Part shown: one piece after another, positions 20,063-32,825 of the stretch
Numbering within the stretch: the stretch's first letter is position 1
How the letters are laid out: every line of letters begins with the position of its first letter
Assembly (NCBI RefSeq): GCF_019097595.1
Contig: NC_080734.1
Coordinates: forward strand, 6,478,892-6,542,891
Direction of reading: 5' to 3'
From: Hemibagrus wyckioides
Taxonomy: Eukaryota > Chordata > Actinopteri > Siluriformes > Bagridae
DNA length: 64,000 bases
Made by a program: the position numbers and the translations under genes
Notes under the pieces: model-generated
What the model was told of the DNA's origin: nothing
The model's database searches: none
Seen by the model: only the letters and a program-made list of their open reading frames with translations

Positions 20063-21600
20063 AAAACTACATAAATACACTCAAACAATTGCTGCATTAT
20101 AAAAATAACCCAATTTGGGAATCTGGAAACTCAGCGTGTGTTGGGTTGGTTTGTTTAACCCAGCTTGTCAGTAAAAATGACTGTGTTGCTACGTTGTAGT
20201 CATCGAGTTTCCTTTTTTGTCAGCAGAAATAAAGCTTGAAGGAGCACTTTTTTCCTCTACAAAACACATACCACGAAAGCTGGACTGAAAAACAAAACCT
20301 TAGTGTCCATTTTGAAATCATGTGTTATGAATATCAGCAGTCTGAGATATATAATGTTACAGAGGCAGTATTTTTTTTAACTAGCTAAGCAAGACATAAC
20401 GCAGCAGCAAAATCTACACTATAAATTCTATCTATTCTTTTTAAATAATGTCACAAAATACTAATTTGCTTTAATTATTACCAAAAACCCAATTCAGTCA
20501 TGTTTTGCCCTCGAATAACATTAGCTGGTTTGTTAGCAGCTAACGCATCATGCTATCAAGCTAATTACTATTTTTGTTTGTTTATTTATATAGCTTACAC
20601 AATGTGTAGAGAAATATCATTTTCAATTTAATTACAAGTTAAAAGTGAACTTTTCAGGGCTTTTTTTTCCCCTTCTAATTGCAGTTGATGTATTTGATTT
20701 GTTTTTCTGGTTGCCATTCTGTCTCAGAAGATGCAGTGGAAAATTCTAGAAATTGCCTTTCCTTTTAGGTTTGTCCCAAAACCTCAACAAGCTAAACCCA
20801 GTGACTGCTTTGTATAAAATATTAGGTTCATAAATAGGCTAAAAGTCGTCCACTTTATTAGGAACACACGTACACCTGCACGTCCATGCAGTTACCTGTG
20901 ACAAGTCACGTGACAGAAGCGCAACGCAATAAATGACGCAGATACAGACCCAGAGCTCAGATTAATGTCCACCTCAAACATCAGGATGAAGAAAAAATGC
21001 CATCTTTGTGACTCTGATCGTGGCATGTATTGATTTCATGCATTGTGCTGTTACCGCATGATTGGCTGATATGATAAATGCGTTTAACGCACGCACGCGC
21101 GCAGGTGTTCCTAATAAAGTGACCGGTGAGTGAATCAGCATAGTAAACTACTGATGTTGTACACCAGATGGCGCGGTTTACCTGTTCAGTCGACCGTGAG
21201 TCCACTCCTGCACTGTTTTAGGCGATTTTCCTGTCATTTATATTCGGACACTATAGTTATAAGTATTTCTAACGCCTTTTCAAGTGCAGCAACATGCTTT
21301 AAGCCCAGGACTACCTGACAGAGAGACGACCTTGGACATCAAATGTGACTAAAAGTGTTTAAAACGGGGTTTTTTTGCACATTTATATTGCGATTCAGTT
21401 TTACTCGGAATAAACCCAATGCCCTATGTGAAGAGCTAAGGCAATAAATCAGACAGTGTTGGGAATTTACTGGGTTAGTTTGGCAGGATAAGTAGAGAAA
21501 AGTATCCCTGAATTTGTAAGAATGCACGAAGATGCAAAAAATGTAAGAAGGTTAGGAGAGCCAAAAAATTATGACGCAGGAATCATGTGATTTCGCGTGC
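20063..21600 (+). other. Duplicated connexin 3' flank upstream of gja1
   Basis: This is collinear with 6280-7560 (anchor words listed there) and interrupted by the Tc1-derived element at 20847-21133. It reaches to within about 260 bases of the gja1 TATA box. Confidence 0.7.
20847..21133 (+). mobile_element. Internally deleted Tc1-like element
   Basis: The ends are inverted: 'cactttattaggaacac' near 20851 and 'gtgttcctaataaagtg' near 21105. Inside, from 20983, the frame reads MKKKCHLCDSDRGM, resembling the start of a Tc1-like transposase (K-CDLSDFDRG-type). Nearly all the rest of the gene is missing, so it is a MITE-like derivative. Confidence 0.7.
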
Positions 21601-21856
21601 CGTCTTACAAGCCTTACAAATAAGCAGCCGCACAGTTTCACGGGTTGCCAGATTGGGAAACTTTTTAAACAGGAAAAAGTTACAAAACTCTACAAATGTG
21701 ATCCAAATATGTTTAGAATGTAACACAATATCACAGATAGGCTTGTGGTGTTTATTTAAAAATAAAGGATGTGAAGCTGCTAAAGGACAGCTCCCTTCCA
21801 AGCGCGAATAGAAAAAAAAAAAAAAAACGGAAAATGTCCAATCTGGCAACCCCACC

Positions 21857-21985
21857 TCATATAAGCGAGGAAAGTTTGACAAGTGAGCCTCAGTTTCTCT
21901 GAAGTCCAACCGAGTCGGAGTTTAGGAAGTTGCCGGAGAAAGTCCATCAGGGCTCGGCTCTCCTTTCCTCTCCCTGTCCATTCAG
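21857..21985 (+). promoter_or_regulatory. gja1 TATA box and non-coding exon 1
   Basis: 'catataag' lies at 21859-21866, so transcription would start near 21890. The exon would end at 'attcag|gtatgt', with the GT donor at 21986-21987. The next acceptor 'tttctttgcag' ends at 23158. This gives a leader exon of about 95 bases and an intron of 1173 bases. A TATA-driven non-coding first exon is known for vertebrate GJA1. The exact start is inferred. Confidence 0.55.
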
Positions 21986-22717
21986 GTATGTGTCCAATGG
22001 TACACTTTTATCCACTTTTACCTACTTTATACTGTTTTTAAATAATAATAATAAGAAGAAGAAGAAGAAGAAGATAATGAGAAGAGTAAATAATTTCTTA
22101 GGGAGACTTGTGCTTAGACTTCTGGAGGAGTTTTTTTAATGTGTCTGAGTTGATGGATAAAGTCATGATGTACTTTCTTACAGGTTACTAGATACTTATA
22201 AACATTTCCACTGGGATATAGTGATTGTCAGGAGTATATGTATTATATTGTTTGGAGAAAATAATTGGGGAAAAAAAATCCACAATGAATCATATACATG
22301 ACTCATAAGAAATGTTTAAACATACTGTAAATTTCCTTTTCTTCTAAACTAACCAGACTGTATCCATGTGTATAATATACAATTATAGCTGTTGTCTAAT
22401 TTTATCACATTGCTCTCATTGCTTAAATGTCCAGTAGACTTATCTGAAGCTTATAGTCGCTGTTTGTTCCATTTGTCCTGGAGGCATTCCTCGTGTTTCT
22501 TGGTTTAGATGGTGATCGTTCAGCTACTCCAGGCAGGCAGGAGCGGTACTTTGATCCCAAACTGCTGAGGCTCAGAGTTTGGTAAATGGTTTCTCTGCTG
22601 GAGTTTTGTCTGTGTTTTGTGTCTAGATGAGAGAGAACCATTTGGGCCTTATAGGCACCGGCTGCTGACAATTTACTATGAACATCACAAAACATCTGTT
22701 CTTGTAGAAAAAAAGAG

Positions 22718-22756
<39 letters not shown>

Positions 22757-23158
22757 AAAATTTCACTTGTTGAAGAAATATCTATTTGTTGCGTATGAGT
22801 TATGGTGCTAATCGATGACCTGTTTTTTTTTTTGTTGAACCTATGGGAAGTATTATCAAGCAGTTGTTGATGAACTCCACACTTGCATAGTCATATATCA
22901 CTGTGTGATCGGGGTAGGATACTGTAATTTCTTTCTGTTGTTTTTTTAATTAGTAAGTGGTTTGATTCTTAGAGTGCACCTTATTTCTGGCTTTCTATGG
23001 CGAATATACTAATTATAAATGATGATACACAAAAAAAACCCCACATCAATGTGTGCTCCACATTCGTAGAATTTTAAAGACACCTTAATATCAACTGCAA
23101 ATGTTTTGAGGCCTCTAGCATGGAAATGTTATAACAATCTTAACATTTTTCTTTGCAG
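21986..23158 (+). other. gja1 intron 1
   Basis: The intron has consensus ends (gtatgt...ttgcag). It contains a GAAGAA run near 22050, a (GA)n tract at 22721-22753 and the segment 22566-22648, which is shared with the region upstream of the second connexin (9034-9117). Confidence 0.55.
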
Positions 23159-23175
23159 CAGAAACACGCCCCAAG

Positions 23176-24318
23176 ATGGGTGACTGGAGCGCATTGGGCC
23201 GGCTCCTGGACAAGGTGCAGGCATACTCGACAGCTGGAGGCAAGGTCTGGCTCTCTGTCCTCTTCATCTTCCGCATTTTGGTGTTAGGCACAGCTGTGGA
23301 GTCGGCGTGGGGTGACGAGCAATCTGCATTCAAGTGTAACACTCAGCAACCAGGTTGCGAGAATGTGTGCTACGACAAGTCTTTCCCCATTTCGCACGTC
23401 CGCTTCTGGGTGCTGCAGATCATCTTTGTGTCAACACCAACGCTCCTGTACCTGGCACATGTCTTCTACCTGATGCGCAAAGAGCAGAAGTTGAACCGGC
23501 AGGAGGAGGAACTGCGTGCCGTCCAGAACGATGGTGCTGACGTAGACGGGCCGCTGAAACGTATTGAGCTGAAGAAGTTCAAGCATGGTCTGGAGGAGCA
23601 TGGCAAGGTAAAGATGAAGGGTGCCCTGTTGCGCACCTACGTCGTCAGCATCCTCTTCAAGTCTCTTTTCGAAATTGGTTTCCTGCTCATCCAGTGGTAC
23701 ATCTACGGCTTCAGTTTGTCTGCTGTGTACACCTGCGAGCGTTCTCCATGCCCACATCGTGTCGATTGCTTCTTGTCGCGTCCCACCGAGAAGACGGTGT
23801 TCATCATCTTCATGCTGGTGGTGTCGCTTGTCTCCCTGGTACTCAACGGCGCTGAGCTCTTCTATGTTTTCTTCAAGCGTATCAAGGACCGGGTCAAGGG
23901 AAAACAGGGTCAGTTTCAGTCCAATACCTTACCCCACCCTCCCAAGGACCTGCCAGGCACCAAGTATGCCTACTACAACGGATGCTCATCACCCACAGCA
24001 CCAATGTCTCCCATGTCACCGCCGGGCTACAAGCTAGCCACAGGCGAGAGGACCAACTCTTGCCGCAACTACAACAAGCAGGCAAGCGAACAAAACTGGG
24101 CTAACTACAGCACCGAGCGTCAGCGCTTGGGCCACAACGGCAGTACCATCTCCAACTCGCACGCACATGCCTTCGACTACCCCGATGATGGTCACGAGCA
24201 CAAGAGGGCGCCGTTGAGCGGCGAGCTGCAGCCATTGGCGCTCACCGAGGCGAGACCGGTTAGCCGCGCGAGCAGCCACGTGAGCAGCCGAGCCAGGCCT
24301 GACGACCTGGATGTCTAA
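23176..24318 (+). CDS. Connexin 43, gap junction alpha-1
   Basis: This is the alpha-1 connexin, the main gap-junction subunit of heart, bone, fin and many other tissues, acting in the plasma membrane. It is 380 aa (human 382) and starts [20 protein letters not shown]. Loop 1 has C54, C61 and C65. Loop 2 has C187, C192 and C198, followed by SRPTEK. Four membrane segments lie near 21-41, 76-98, 153-175 and 206-229. The long tail keeps [15 protein letters not shown] (paired MAPK-type serines S278 and S281, and the SPPGY Nedd4-type motif), [15 protein letters not shown], a serine-rich stretch near 363-371 and a C-terminal PDZ ligand PDDLDV. Unusually, residues 244-263 are remodelled: the Src-site position Tyr247 is Phe, and the Ser255-Pro MAPK site is absent. 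The acceptor ends at 23158. Coding sequence is more GC-rich than the flanks. Confidence 0.98.
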   Translation: MGDWSALGRLLDKVQAYSTAGGKVWLSVLFIFRILVLGTAVESAWGDEQSAFKCNTQQPGCENVCYDKSFPISHVRFWVLQIIFVSTPTLLYLAHVFYLMRKEQKLNRQEEELRAVQNDGADVDGPLKRIELKKFKHGLEEHGKVKMKGALLRTYVVSILFKSLFEIGFLLIQWYIYGFSLSAVYTCERSPCPHRVDCFLSRPTEKTVFIIFMLVVSLVSLVLNGAELFYVFFKRIKDRVKGKQGQFQSNTLPHPPKDLPGTKYAYYNGCSSPTAPMSPMSPPGYKLATGERTNSCRNYNKQASEQNWANYSTERQRLGHNGSTISNSHAHAFDYPDDGHEHKRAPLSGELQPLALTEARPVSRASSHVSSRARPDDLDV

Positions 24319-26050
24319 AAGCTGCTCTAACCCATGCCATGCTTGCGTTGTGCCAGTCTGTTAAAGAAATGGACATAAGGTGCAGAGACTGAGAGAAGAA
24401 TATCGTCTCCTGCACCCGGGGAAAGGACACTCTCCAGTGTCCTGTCCTCGCTCTAGACTCTAGATGCAGAGACATAAAAATTACTCACACTGCTGGAGGT
24501 ACTATGTGTTAATTAACGTCAATGTCGAAGACTAGCGGCGCTAACATGCCTTTAACAGCTGTATGGTGACAGGGGTGAGAAGCCAATGAGCATATTCCAT
24601 TCACTTCCTGCAAATCCCCAATCCCAATCCGCCCCCCGCCCCCCACCCCCCGGATGAATATAGCTTGGTCATGTGATCGATTGTTTTCATTGATTCAGCC
24701 TGTAGGCACATTTCATTACTGAAATAAAACAAAAAAAATACTATAATTCCATAATTTTACAACATTCCCTCCACCCTCCTCATCTCTATGACCTCGACAC
24801 TGTCTAGTCAAATGTGTGTAGATTCCTAGTGCTGAAGTTCATGAATTTATATTTATTTATTCATAAAGAGTACAGGACATCCACCACTCAGAGACTGACT
24901 ACTACTCAAGGTCATATCCATCTGAATAATAATTTCACACAAAATTAAGAGCAATAACAAATCATTAGAGCCAACTGCATATTTATTGACAATAATCCAA
25001 ATTTTGGCAATACATTTATTAACAAAAGGTCGCTTTTATTAATCGTAGTGGACTGTCGTTTTCCTGATAAACTTTGAATATATGTGGTGTTAGTTTTGAT
25101 TCTTTTGGTGTTTGTTCTAATGGTGTGGGGCAGAAGATCTGTTTATTTTTTCCATTTTTATTTTCCAAAAAAAAAAAAAAAACAACTTTGAGAGTAAGGG
25201 TTTATATGATCTCCCTGTTTTTTTTTTTTACATTTTTTTGATCAAAAAAAAAAAAATAATAAAAATAAAATAATGCCACTTTTCCTTTATTTCTCTTGAT
25301 GAATCGAAAAGGAAAGTTAGTTCTGTGTTCTTCCCATGTAGTGAGTGTTTTTTTTCTTCTGTTTTTGTTTTAAATCAGTGTAATCGTGCTGCTTGAGAGA
25401 TAGCGTTTTAGTACTGTAAATCAAGCTAACTGTCACAAATGTGAGTTTTTAGAAGACTGCTTGTTAGAGCTGGACTAATATTTAGTCATTTAAATGAATA
25501 CGAGATATATGCCAATGTAGCTCCACAATTACCAAACACTAGTAGATTAAATTTAATCTCGGAACCTTTTTTAAGGTTTTGATTCGCAAACTTTACATCA
25601 CAGCATAACGGTACTCAAAGGTTCTTGGATTTTTTTTCTTTTTTTCTTTTTTTTATTATTGTTTTCAGCTACAACGGTATTTGCACTGAGACTTTGGCAA
25701 AGATGTTGTATGATGCAAAAGTGGCAACATGTTCTCTCTGTTATGCATGTGACTAATTTATTTGAGCACACACCAGGCCAACAATCATGATATTAACAGA
25801 TAAATAACAGATTTCACGTGAAACCCATTGTATAGGTTCGGACCTTGAAGGCCCTGAACCGAGATGTTTCATATCCACTGAAGGAGGCGAAATACAGTTT
25901 TATGTTTGTTTGATGAAGAGCGTTGAGAAAATGTCCTTCCTTAAGAATCCACTGTTGTACAGTGTGCAAATGCATGATAACAAAAAGAAGTCATTAATCA
26001 AATCTGTGAAAAAATGGCTATTTTAACCAATAAAGATTTTTCTTTGTTAT
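24319..26050 (+). other. gja1 3' UTR (probable)
   Basis: Poly(A) signals AATAAA occur at 24723 and, more convincingly, at 26029 after a stretch without repeats. A UTR of about 1.7 kb fits the long 3' UTR of vertebrate Cx43. It holds one ACATTCC heptamer at 24762-24768 (a miR-1/miR-206 seed match), a C-rich run at 24630-24652 and long A/T runs at 25160-25260. Confidence 0.6.
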
Positions 26051-29000
26051 ATTCCATGTGTTTATGTTTTTATGAGATGTTCATATATATATTTATCATA
26101 TATTTCATTAAGGATGACATGAATTTAGGATCGATTTTCTTTTTCAAGCTCCGGCTATTTTTTAAACATTTAAAAACGGACTTTGTTGGGGTGCTTTGAG
26201 TATTTTTTTTATTATTTACAAGCTGTTAAACACATATAATCTGAAAATGACACAATGCACAACAATTTGTCTGGAGCCAGTATCAAATAAGGCCTGGTAC
26301 AGGCATTTTGCTTGAAAGAATTAGCTTTACACAAAACCACGCACATAAACTGAGGCAATAAGGCTAAGCCGGCGTCATGGCCAAAATCCCATGCCAAGAC
26401 TTACTTACAAACTGAAAAAGACTGATACGCTTTCACATGTATGTCTTAAAATGCCTCTGAAACTTTTAAATTTTCATCATATAAAAAGATCCAGTGCTTT
26501 TTTTTTCCTTATCCAAGTTTCGTATTTAACCTTTCCACAAAGCTAAATAAAACCACATGTCTGGGCCGAGCCTGTGGACCACATGTGGCTAGAGCAGAGA
26601 GTGCAGGGGGAAAAAAGCATGAGGCTTTGATCTAGTGCTAATTAATCCAGATCTTTTATTCACCGATGGCTTTTTTTTCTTCCCTTTTTTTTTTTTTTTA
26701 ATATCGGCTTTATCACCCAGTGTTATTTTATGAACGGGAGACTCCCTGAGAATGACTTCCCTGAAAATGGTTGTGCAGGTAATTGTTGAGATTAATTAGT
26801 GCACAAATTGAAATTGGTGAAAGAAAAAGCCTGAATATTTTCAGAAAACATCTTTCCGTGTCATAAACCTGCATTATCTTTTCGAGGCTAATCGTTTCGC
26901 TAACGTCGCATGATGCAATGCTACTGCCGCTTGAGAGAAGTTAAAAAACGTAGGCCAGGACTCTGTGCCCTCTCTGAGGTGAACGAGCATGTCTGAGACG
27001 GTGCTCCATGGCTCACACATGTTTCTCTTGTCTATTTTTGGACAATGAGGATTCAACCGAGGACAGTTTTAAATGCACATAAAGCTTTTGCTTCTCTCCA
27101 CAGCCTCCTGGAAACCTCAGCTTCAGAGTTACATTTCCTCTGCCTGAGCAGCCACCCAGACCACAACTCCAGGGTGGTTCTGGGAATCCGTGTTAAAGCT
27201 GCTAACTTTGCCTAAAAATGGCAAATCAACTCATTGTTATGACGTTGCCCCCATGTCTTATAAAAACATATGCCACGCTGCTCTCGTAATATTTTCTATT
27301 GGACAGCAGTCTGGCTCGGCAGCAAATCCGACCTTCTTATTTGTGTCTAAAAGCCCTCTTACTGATTCCCAGCTGTGTTGCGTTCACAACATGAAACAAC
27401 CCTTTTCCATCTTTATGAAAAACACAAACACAAACACATGAAGGGTTTCAGGGCATTTATTCAGCCAACAAGGCTATGATTCCCAAAGGTTAAGTAAGGT
27501 AACGTTTGGACCACGAGGTCAATCCTAACATACATCTTTTCTAAATGTGCCAGTGTTACATTCCTGGTTGTGTGCCCCCCCCCAACCACCACTACAGATA
27601 TCAAACATACGTAAAGCAGAAAGTATATCATGGGTTTAAACAGATTGGCACTCTGTAAGAGCGCTGGAACGCTACCCATCACATGCAGGGTGTGAAAAGA
27701 TCAGATGTTCTCAGTCTTTTCAGCAAATGGGCCTGTGCTCTCAGCTTGGCCGTTCTGCACGAGTATATCATGCACAGTTATGTTTCCTGCACACTCTTTG
27801 CTGTTTACTTAAGCATAAGTGAATCAAAACAGTAGGATGCTTCCAATTCTTCAACTGGGAGAGCGGTCGATATCGAATGGTTCTTGGCTTTGGTTGCGGT
27901 TAAGAATTGGATTCACTGCTTGTCCCATTTCGCTCTTAAAATATCCACCACTGGCCCGTGTGCAGTCGCTGGAGCTCGGCATACAGGCTGTGGTTTTATT
28001 AAACATGGATGAGCTGCTACCAAACATGAACTGGAGAATATGAGTCAGACCACCTTTATGTCTCTTCTTCTTCTTCTTCCTCTGCTATTGCTTCGTCATC
28101 CTATAAAAAAATCTCTCTTTTTTCTTTCTCTGTCCTCTACTAGTTTGTCAGCTTCCTCTTCCTGCACTGCTCTAATTCACTTGTTCATTTTTTCACTGCC
28201 ATTTTGTCTTAACTTGGTCATCGGCCAATTCCCACTACTATCTACCTCCCCTTTATTACACCACGATGACAAACCAGGAAGTGTGAAAGCTCACAGATGC
28301 ACACAACATCATTATGATTGACAGGCGATATATTAATGGCACCCAGAAACCACAGCCAGTTTTGCACTGCCGTCATTGGGATTCAAGCTTGTGATCAGTT
28401 GCATAGCAAACTCTTTTCTTGTACCAGAAAAGTAAGAAACCCCATTTCCTTATTCTGTATGGATAAAGACATGGCATACGGTACTAGCATTCCATCCGGT
28501 GTGTATTCCCACCTCGTTCCCAGTACTCCAAGGACTTCCATGACGAACAATAATCAGTGAAGTACCGTGACGTGGCATCATCTCAGATTCCTCCTTCTGT
28601 TGCCAACATCCTGGTGGTTGAGTGTTCTCAACTCAATATCCTGCCATTTCTTTTTTTTGGAAAATAACACAAAAAAATACCCAAATATGCCGTTTCATTC
28701 ATTCCACTCAAAGTACGTGGTATGCCATGCAAAGGATATCTGTGGCAATTTAGAAACCACAATTTTGCTAGCATTTGATGCTTATAATTCTTGCGAAATA
28801 AACTTTCTCAGAATAGATTTACAGGAAACGAATTTTCTTATCAGCTTGGGCGTTCCCTTTTCTTCAGCTCTTTTCGAACTCACATAAGCCTGCACACTCA
28901 ATTTCATATTTGTATGCGTTTTCACTTCAGGGCGCACGAACCACTGATTGTTAAAAGCTGTCTCGGAGATATTTGAAGGTTTGGAAAAGCAGATTGAGAC

Positions 29001-30300
29001 AAGGCACGGCTCGTGGGCTGTGTGGAGTCGATCGGCTCTTTCCAGCTTTCCATGTGTTTCATAAAAGCATGCAGAGCATCAGCACATGCTCAACAGACAA
29101 AGCAAAACGGAACGAGCAGGCAAAGGAAACCGAATTGTGACATCGAATATCGGAAAAGTAGTGTCTCTAGTGGTATTCAGTGGAAGTGGTGGAGCGTCTC
29201 ACACCGGGTTCAAGTTGAAGGAGAGGGCAGCTAAAAAAGCACCCGGCAGCACTAAAGAGACAAGAGCCACATCGATAAAAACAACAACAGAACACAGCAT
29301 AGTGGAAGAGCACATGTGGAACATAATGCGGCATGTAAAACCCTGTTCACGAGCGCCATGAATCAGTCCCGCTCTGACTGTTTCCACTCCCTTTCTCCTC
29401 TTTCTGTCTGTCTCTCTGTCAGTGTGCGTGTGCTCTCTCTGGCCGAGCAGGATGTCAGCCATGTGGGACAGATTAAGCATTTGGTCCCGCCACTGTCCTT
29501 TCAACTCGTATGCTCGAGCGCTGCATCTTTTCTGACAGCGGTCACACTCCAAGTCCGCTCGAGACGGCTAGGAATTTAATGAGCAAGACGTGATATCACT
29601 AAAAGCGAGAAATGTTAAACACCGACGCTCTCAGGTAGCTGTAACTATGAGCTTCATCACCGGTTAACTGAGAGGTCAAGAGACAGAAGGCATGCAGCAT
29701 ACGGCCAAAGACAATAGAGGGCTGAGCTGGCATAAACAAAATATTTCCATAGTCACCCCTTTCGTGCAGTTCTGCGGATTTTCCTGACACTTCCACACCG
29801 GCATTCACTTACTGTGAACATACAAAACATAGACCATGGTCATTATTCTAAATTTAGCCAGATGGGCCCCAGTTTTCCACTGCAAGATCCAAATCGTGAA
29901 AATAAAGCCAAGAATATTCAAAGTATGGAGGGGAAAAAAGTAGTATTTCACTCGCATAACCAATATCTATGCAAAGAATGCCTCAGATTTAATCAGTTTC
30001 AGTGGGGCTGTTTTGGCAATATGTATTTGCCACAGCCGTAATTTTAGTGCGAGAGGTCTGTAACTGGTTGCAGAGAAGGAACACAGGATAATGTCCTAGA
30101 GCAGAGTCTGAGAAACTGGAGAAGGGGTTTTTATTGGAGTGACTGGGTCAGGGCATAGACTGCTCTGTACTCAAGGCATAATCAGCTTTTAACCACTTTT
30201 GAAACACTGTGTACACATTTGTATTTGTTTCATAGACTAAAATTAAACAAATCTGCTTAAATATACATATAAGGTGATTTGCAGTGTTGATCATATCTTT
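26051..30300. other. Gene-poor flank, no gene recognised
   Basis: I see no exon-like coding or RNA gene on either strand and few repeats. A C run lies near 27576. Parts such as 28960-29600 look unique and moderately GC-rich and could hold regulatory elements, but the sequence alone does not show this. Confidence 0.4.
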
Positions 30301-30314
30301 ATCCAGTGTTTATG

Positions 30315-30495
30315 AGGAAGTGCTAGCTGGGAAGGTTATGAATTCAAATCCCAGGAATACTAGGAATACTGCCACTGCTGGGCCCCTGAGAACCCTAAGA
30401 CTCTTGAACCCTGGTCTGCTCAGTTGTATAAAATGAGACGTAAGTCACTCTGGGTAAGGGGATCTGCCATATGCCGAATGATGTAAATGTTTATG
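30315..30495 (+). mobile_element. Fish SINE-like remnant
   Basis: 'gctagctgggaaggttatga', 'attcaaatcccagga', 'ctgctgggcccctgagaacc', 'tgtataaaatgagacgtaag' and 'tcactctgggtaaggggatc' form the usual order of a fish tRNA-derived SINE with a 'ctgccatatgcc..atgtaaatgt' ending. Confidence 0.7.
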
Positions 30496-32614
30496 ATTAT
30501 GGCTTTGGATGTTTGTAGTAGAAGTTCTTTAATAATTTTTAACTTTTCCAATTTGCATATGAATATTACCATGATTTGACTGAATTAAATATATCGATAT
30601 GATTGGTGTCCAAAACTGACTTTCACTATGAAGTGCTCAAGCAGAAATCCTCTTACGACAGGAAAAGAAATCAAGGAACACATTTATTGTATTTTATTTA
30701 ACATGGTAAAGTCAGGTCATTTGGAATCCTATGAAAAGTGTCATAGGTTAAAGGTCAGGTTAGGGTTTAGGGTTTTGTTCAAATTTGCAACAAGGCTACA
30801 AATCAAAGAAAGTGACAGTGGCAACAAGTGAAACAATATGACTCTGGGTCATTCACATATATACAACAATCACATTATATTAACTTTCCAATGCTTTTAA
30901 AAAACAGTGGCGAATTTGGCTTTCTTAGGTTTCCACTAGTCCCTAGTGACTAGTCGTCAGAAGCGCTGGACTCCACAGCAACATATATTGGCTAAGGACC
31001 CCCCAAGAGGGCATCTGACTGACATTAAAATAAACCAATCACAGTCCGTTTTGTTCAGCGTCATGTTTATGAGCGTGAAAATCATCCCAACAAAAACAGA
31101 CTAGTGTGAAGATTGCTAATTATGAAAGTCTTACAAATGAATAAGACCTGAACTGCACATCATTTGAAAAATCTGCCATTTAGCTGATCCTCATAATGGT
31201 TCCCTGTCACAGTTGTAAATATGAAGGCTTCCTTCTTCCATGAGAAAAGCAGAGCATCATGACGGCTTAGTTTCCGGGAGGACTGTTAAAAAAAGAGACA
31301 CACAGAAATCCTGTCGAATCCAACCAACTTAACCAACTAAGTCTGTGACTTAGACTTTGAAACCACTAAAATGTTTCAAATTTTGTGTTCCAAGTGCGTC
31401 AAACATACAGCCAGTGGTTCGTGGACATGATGTCTAAGACTAAGACTAGCTTTCCAACCCTCAAACCCATCAATCAAGCCTTGAATTTGTGAGCTCCTTA
31501 ACTATTTAGACTTTTCTCCTTTCTCCCTAAAACAGTTGGATTTTATCGTCGATTCTGTACTCAGGGTCAGGTCTCTTATAAACGTTCTAACAAGTGTCTG
31601 TATTTTGAACAGCTAAAACATTCTATTCCATTCCATTATGTTTAAAAATCCAGTGCTACCCTATGCACCACTCTGTTTCCTGACATCATTATTACACTTT
31701 TTATAGATTAGATAAAGGTCGTGATTTCCAAGGTAAGCTGTGTAGTTAAAAATAAACGAAAGAATGAACTGTGACTGACGACTTCCTTCGACTTGTCATG
31801 TTTAACCCCAAAAAAATGGCCAGATGGCCAAGAAATCCCACTCATTCTGCTCCAAACCGGAAACCTCCCTTAACACCAGAGCACGTTGCTGACATTTTAG
31901 TTAACCTTTATTTCAAACTGGGATAAAAAGTTGAGCTCTGCTATCACAGTGTTGGAGCTCCAAAGATCAGGGCTTTAAAGAGCTTTAGAAGATCTTTGCT
32001 CTGTTTCTCCTTCGCCTTCACCAGTCTCCTTTTCCAGATTTATCCCGGAGATAAATTCACAAGCATTTTTACAATCTCATCAGGAATGCAAAAAGCAGCT
32101 AATAACCTTGTTAAAGCCATGGCAATGCATTTAGTTATTTTCTCTCACTCAACGGACGGCGCACTTGCCAAAGCTGCAGTGGCGCTCAGACGTCGAGGAA
32201 AACTGAGATCAGCAGATCTGCGTTTCCCAAAGCGCCGCTGCTCAGTGACTATGACATAGCACGTCTTTAACCATGGCAGACACATTCAACAAACAAACCC
32301 CAGCGTACATGCACAGATTTCTCAGGCCGGGCTTGTTTTCATTCGTCTTCAAAAGCCAGCTGATCTGCACTTGCTGGCAATACTGAAAAAAAAAAGAAAA
32401 AAACATTCAGAAGTGATCAGATGTTGTTTACAGAACAGTGCCTCCTGCTGTTGGATGAAAAACACACTGATCGATGGCTGTTTGAGAATGTGGGATAATT
32501 AACTCCATTCATTTGAATGGAGGGCTTTGTTATTTACGGAATACAGCTTCATGTCAGAGATCTTTTCCCATTTGTCTTCAGCAGCAACCGTTTTATCCAC
32601 TTTCTGCACATCAC
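30496..32614. other. No gene recognised
   Basis: Unique-looking intergenic sequence with no supported feature. Confidence 0.35.
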
Positions 32615-32825
32615 TTTCATTCATTCATCTTCACTAAGCGCTTTATCCTGGTTAGGGTTGTGGGTTGTGGTGCGAACTGTCATTTTCCCTTTGGGAAGAA
32701 CCCATGTGTGAAACATCAAAATCTCATGATTACCCACTACAATTGCCCAAGACCAGATTTGAACCCGGGACGCTGGAGCTATGGAGCCTGGGACACTACC
32801 AGCTATGCTACCTTAGACCTCCTCA
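32615..32825 (-). mobile_element. SINE remnant, minus strand
   Basis: The plus strand shows the complement of a tail ('tcattcatcttcactaagcg', 'ctttatcctggttaggg') and of a tRNA-like head ('gatttgaacccgggac', then 'ctaccagctatgctacc'). The middle is shortened. Confidence 0.65.

Noticed and set aside
23621..24037. 138-codon alternative frame inside gja1
   Set aside because: It is a Ser/Cys-rich shadow frame caused by the GC-rich coding sequence of Cx43.
30740..30775. Telomere-like TTAGGG pair
   Set aside because: Only two imperfect units, which is expected by chance in this much sequence.
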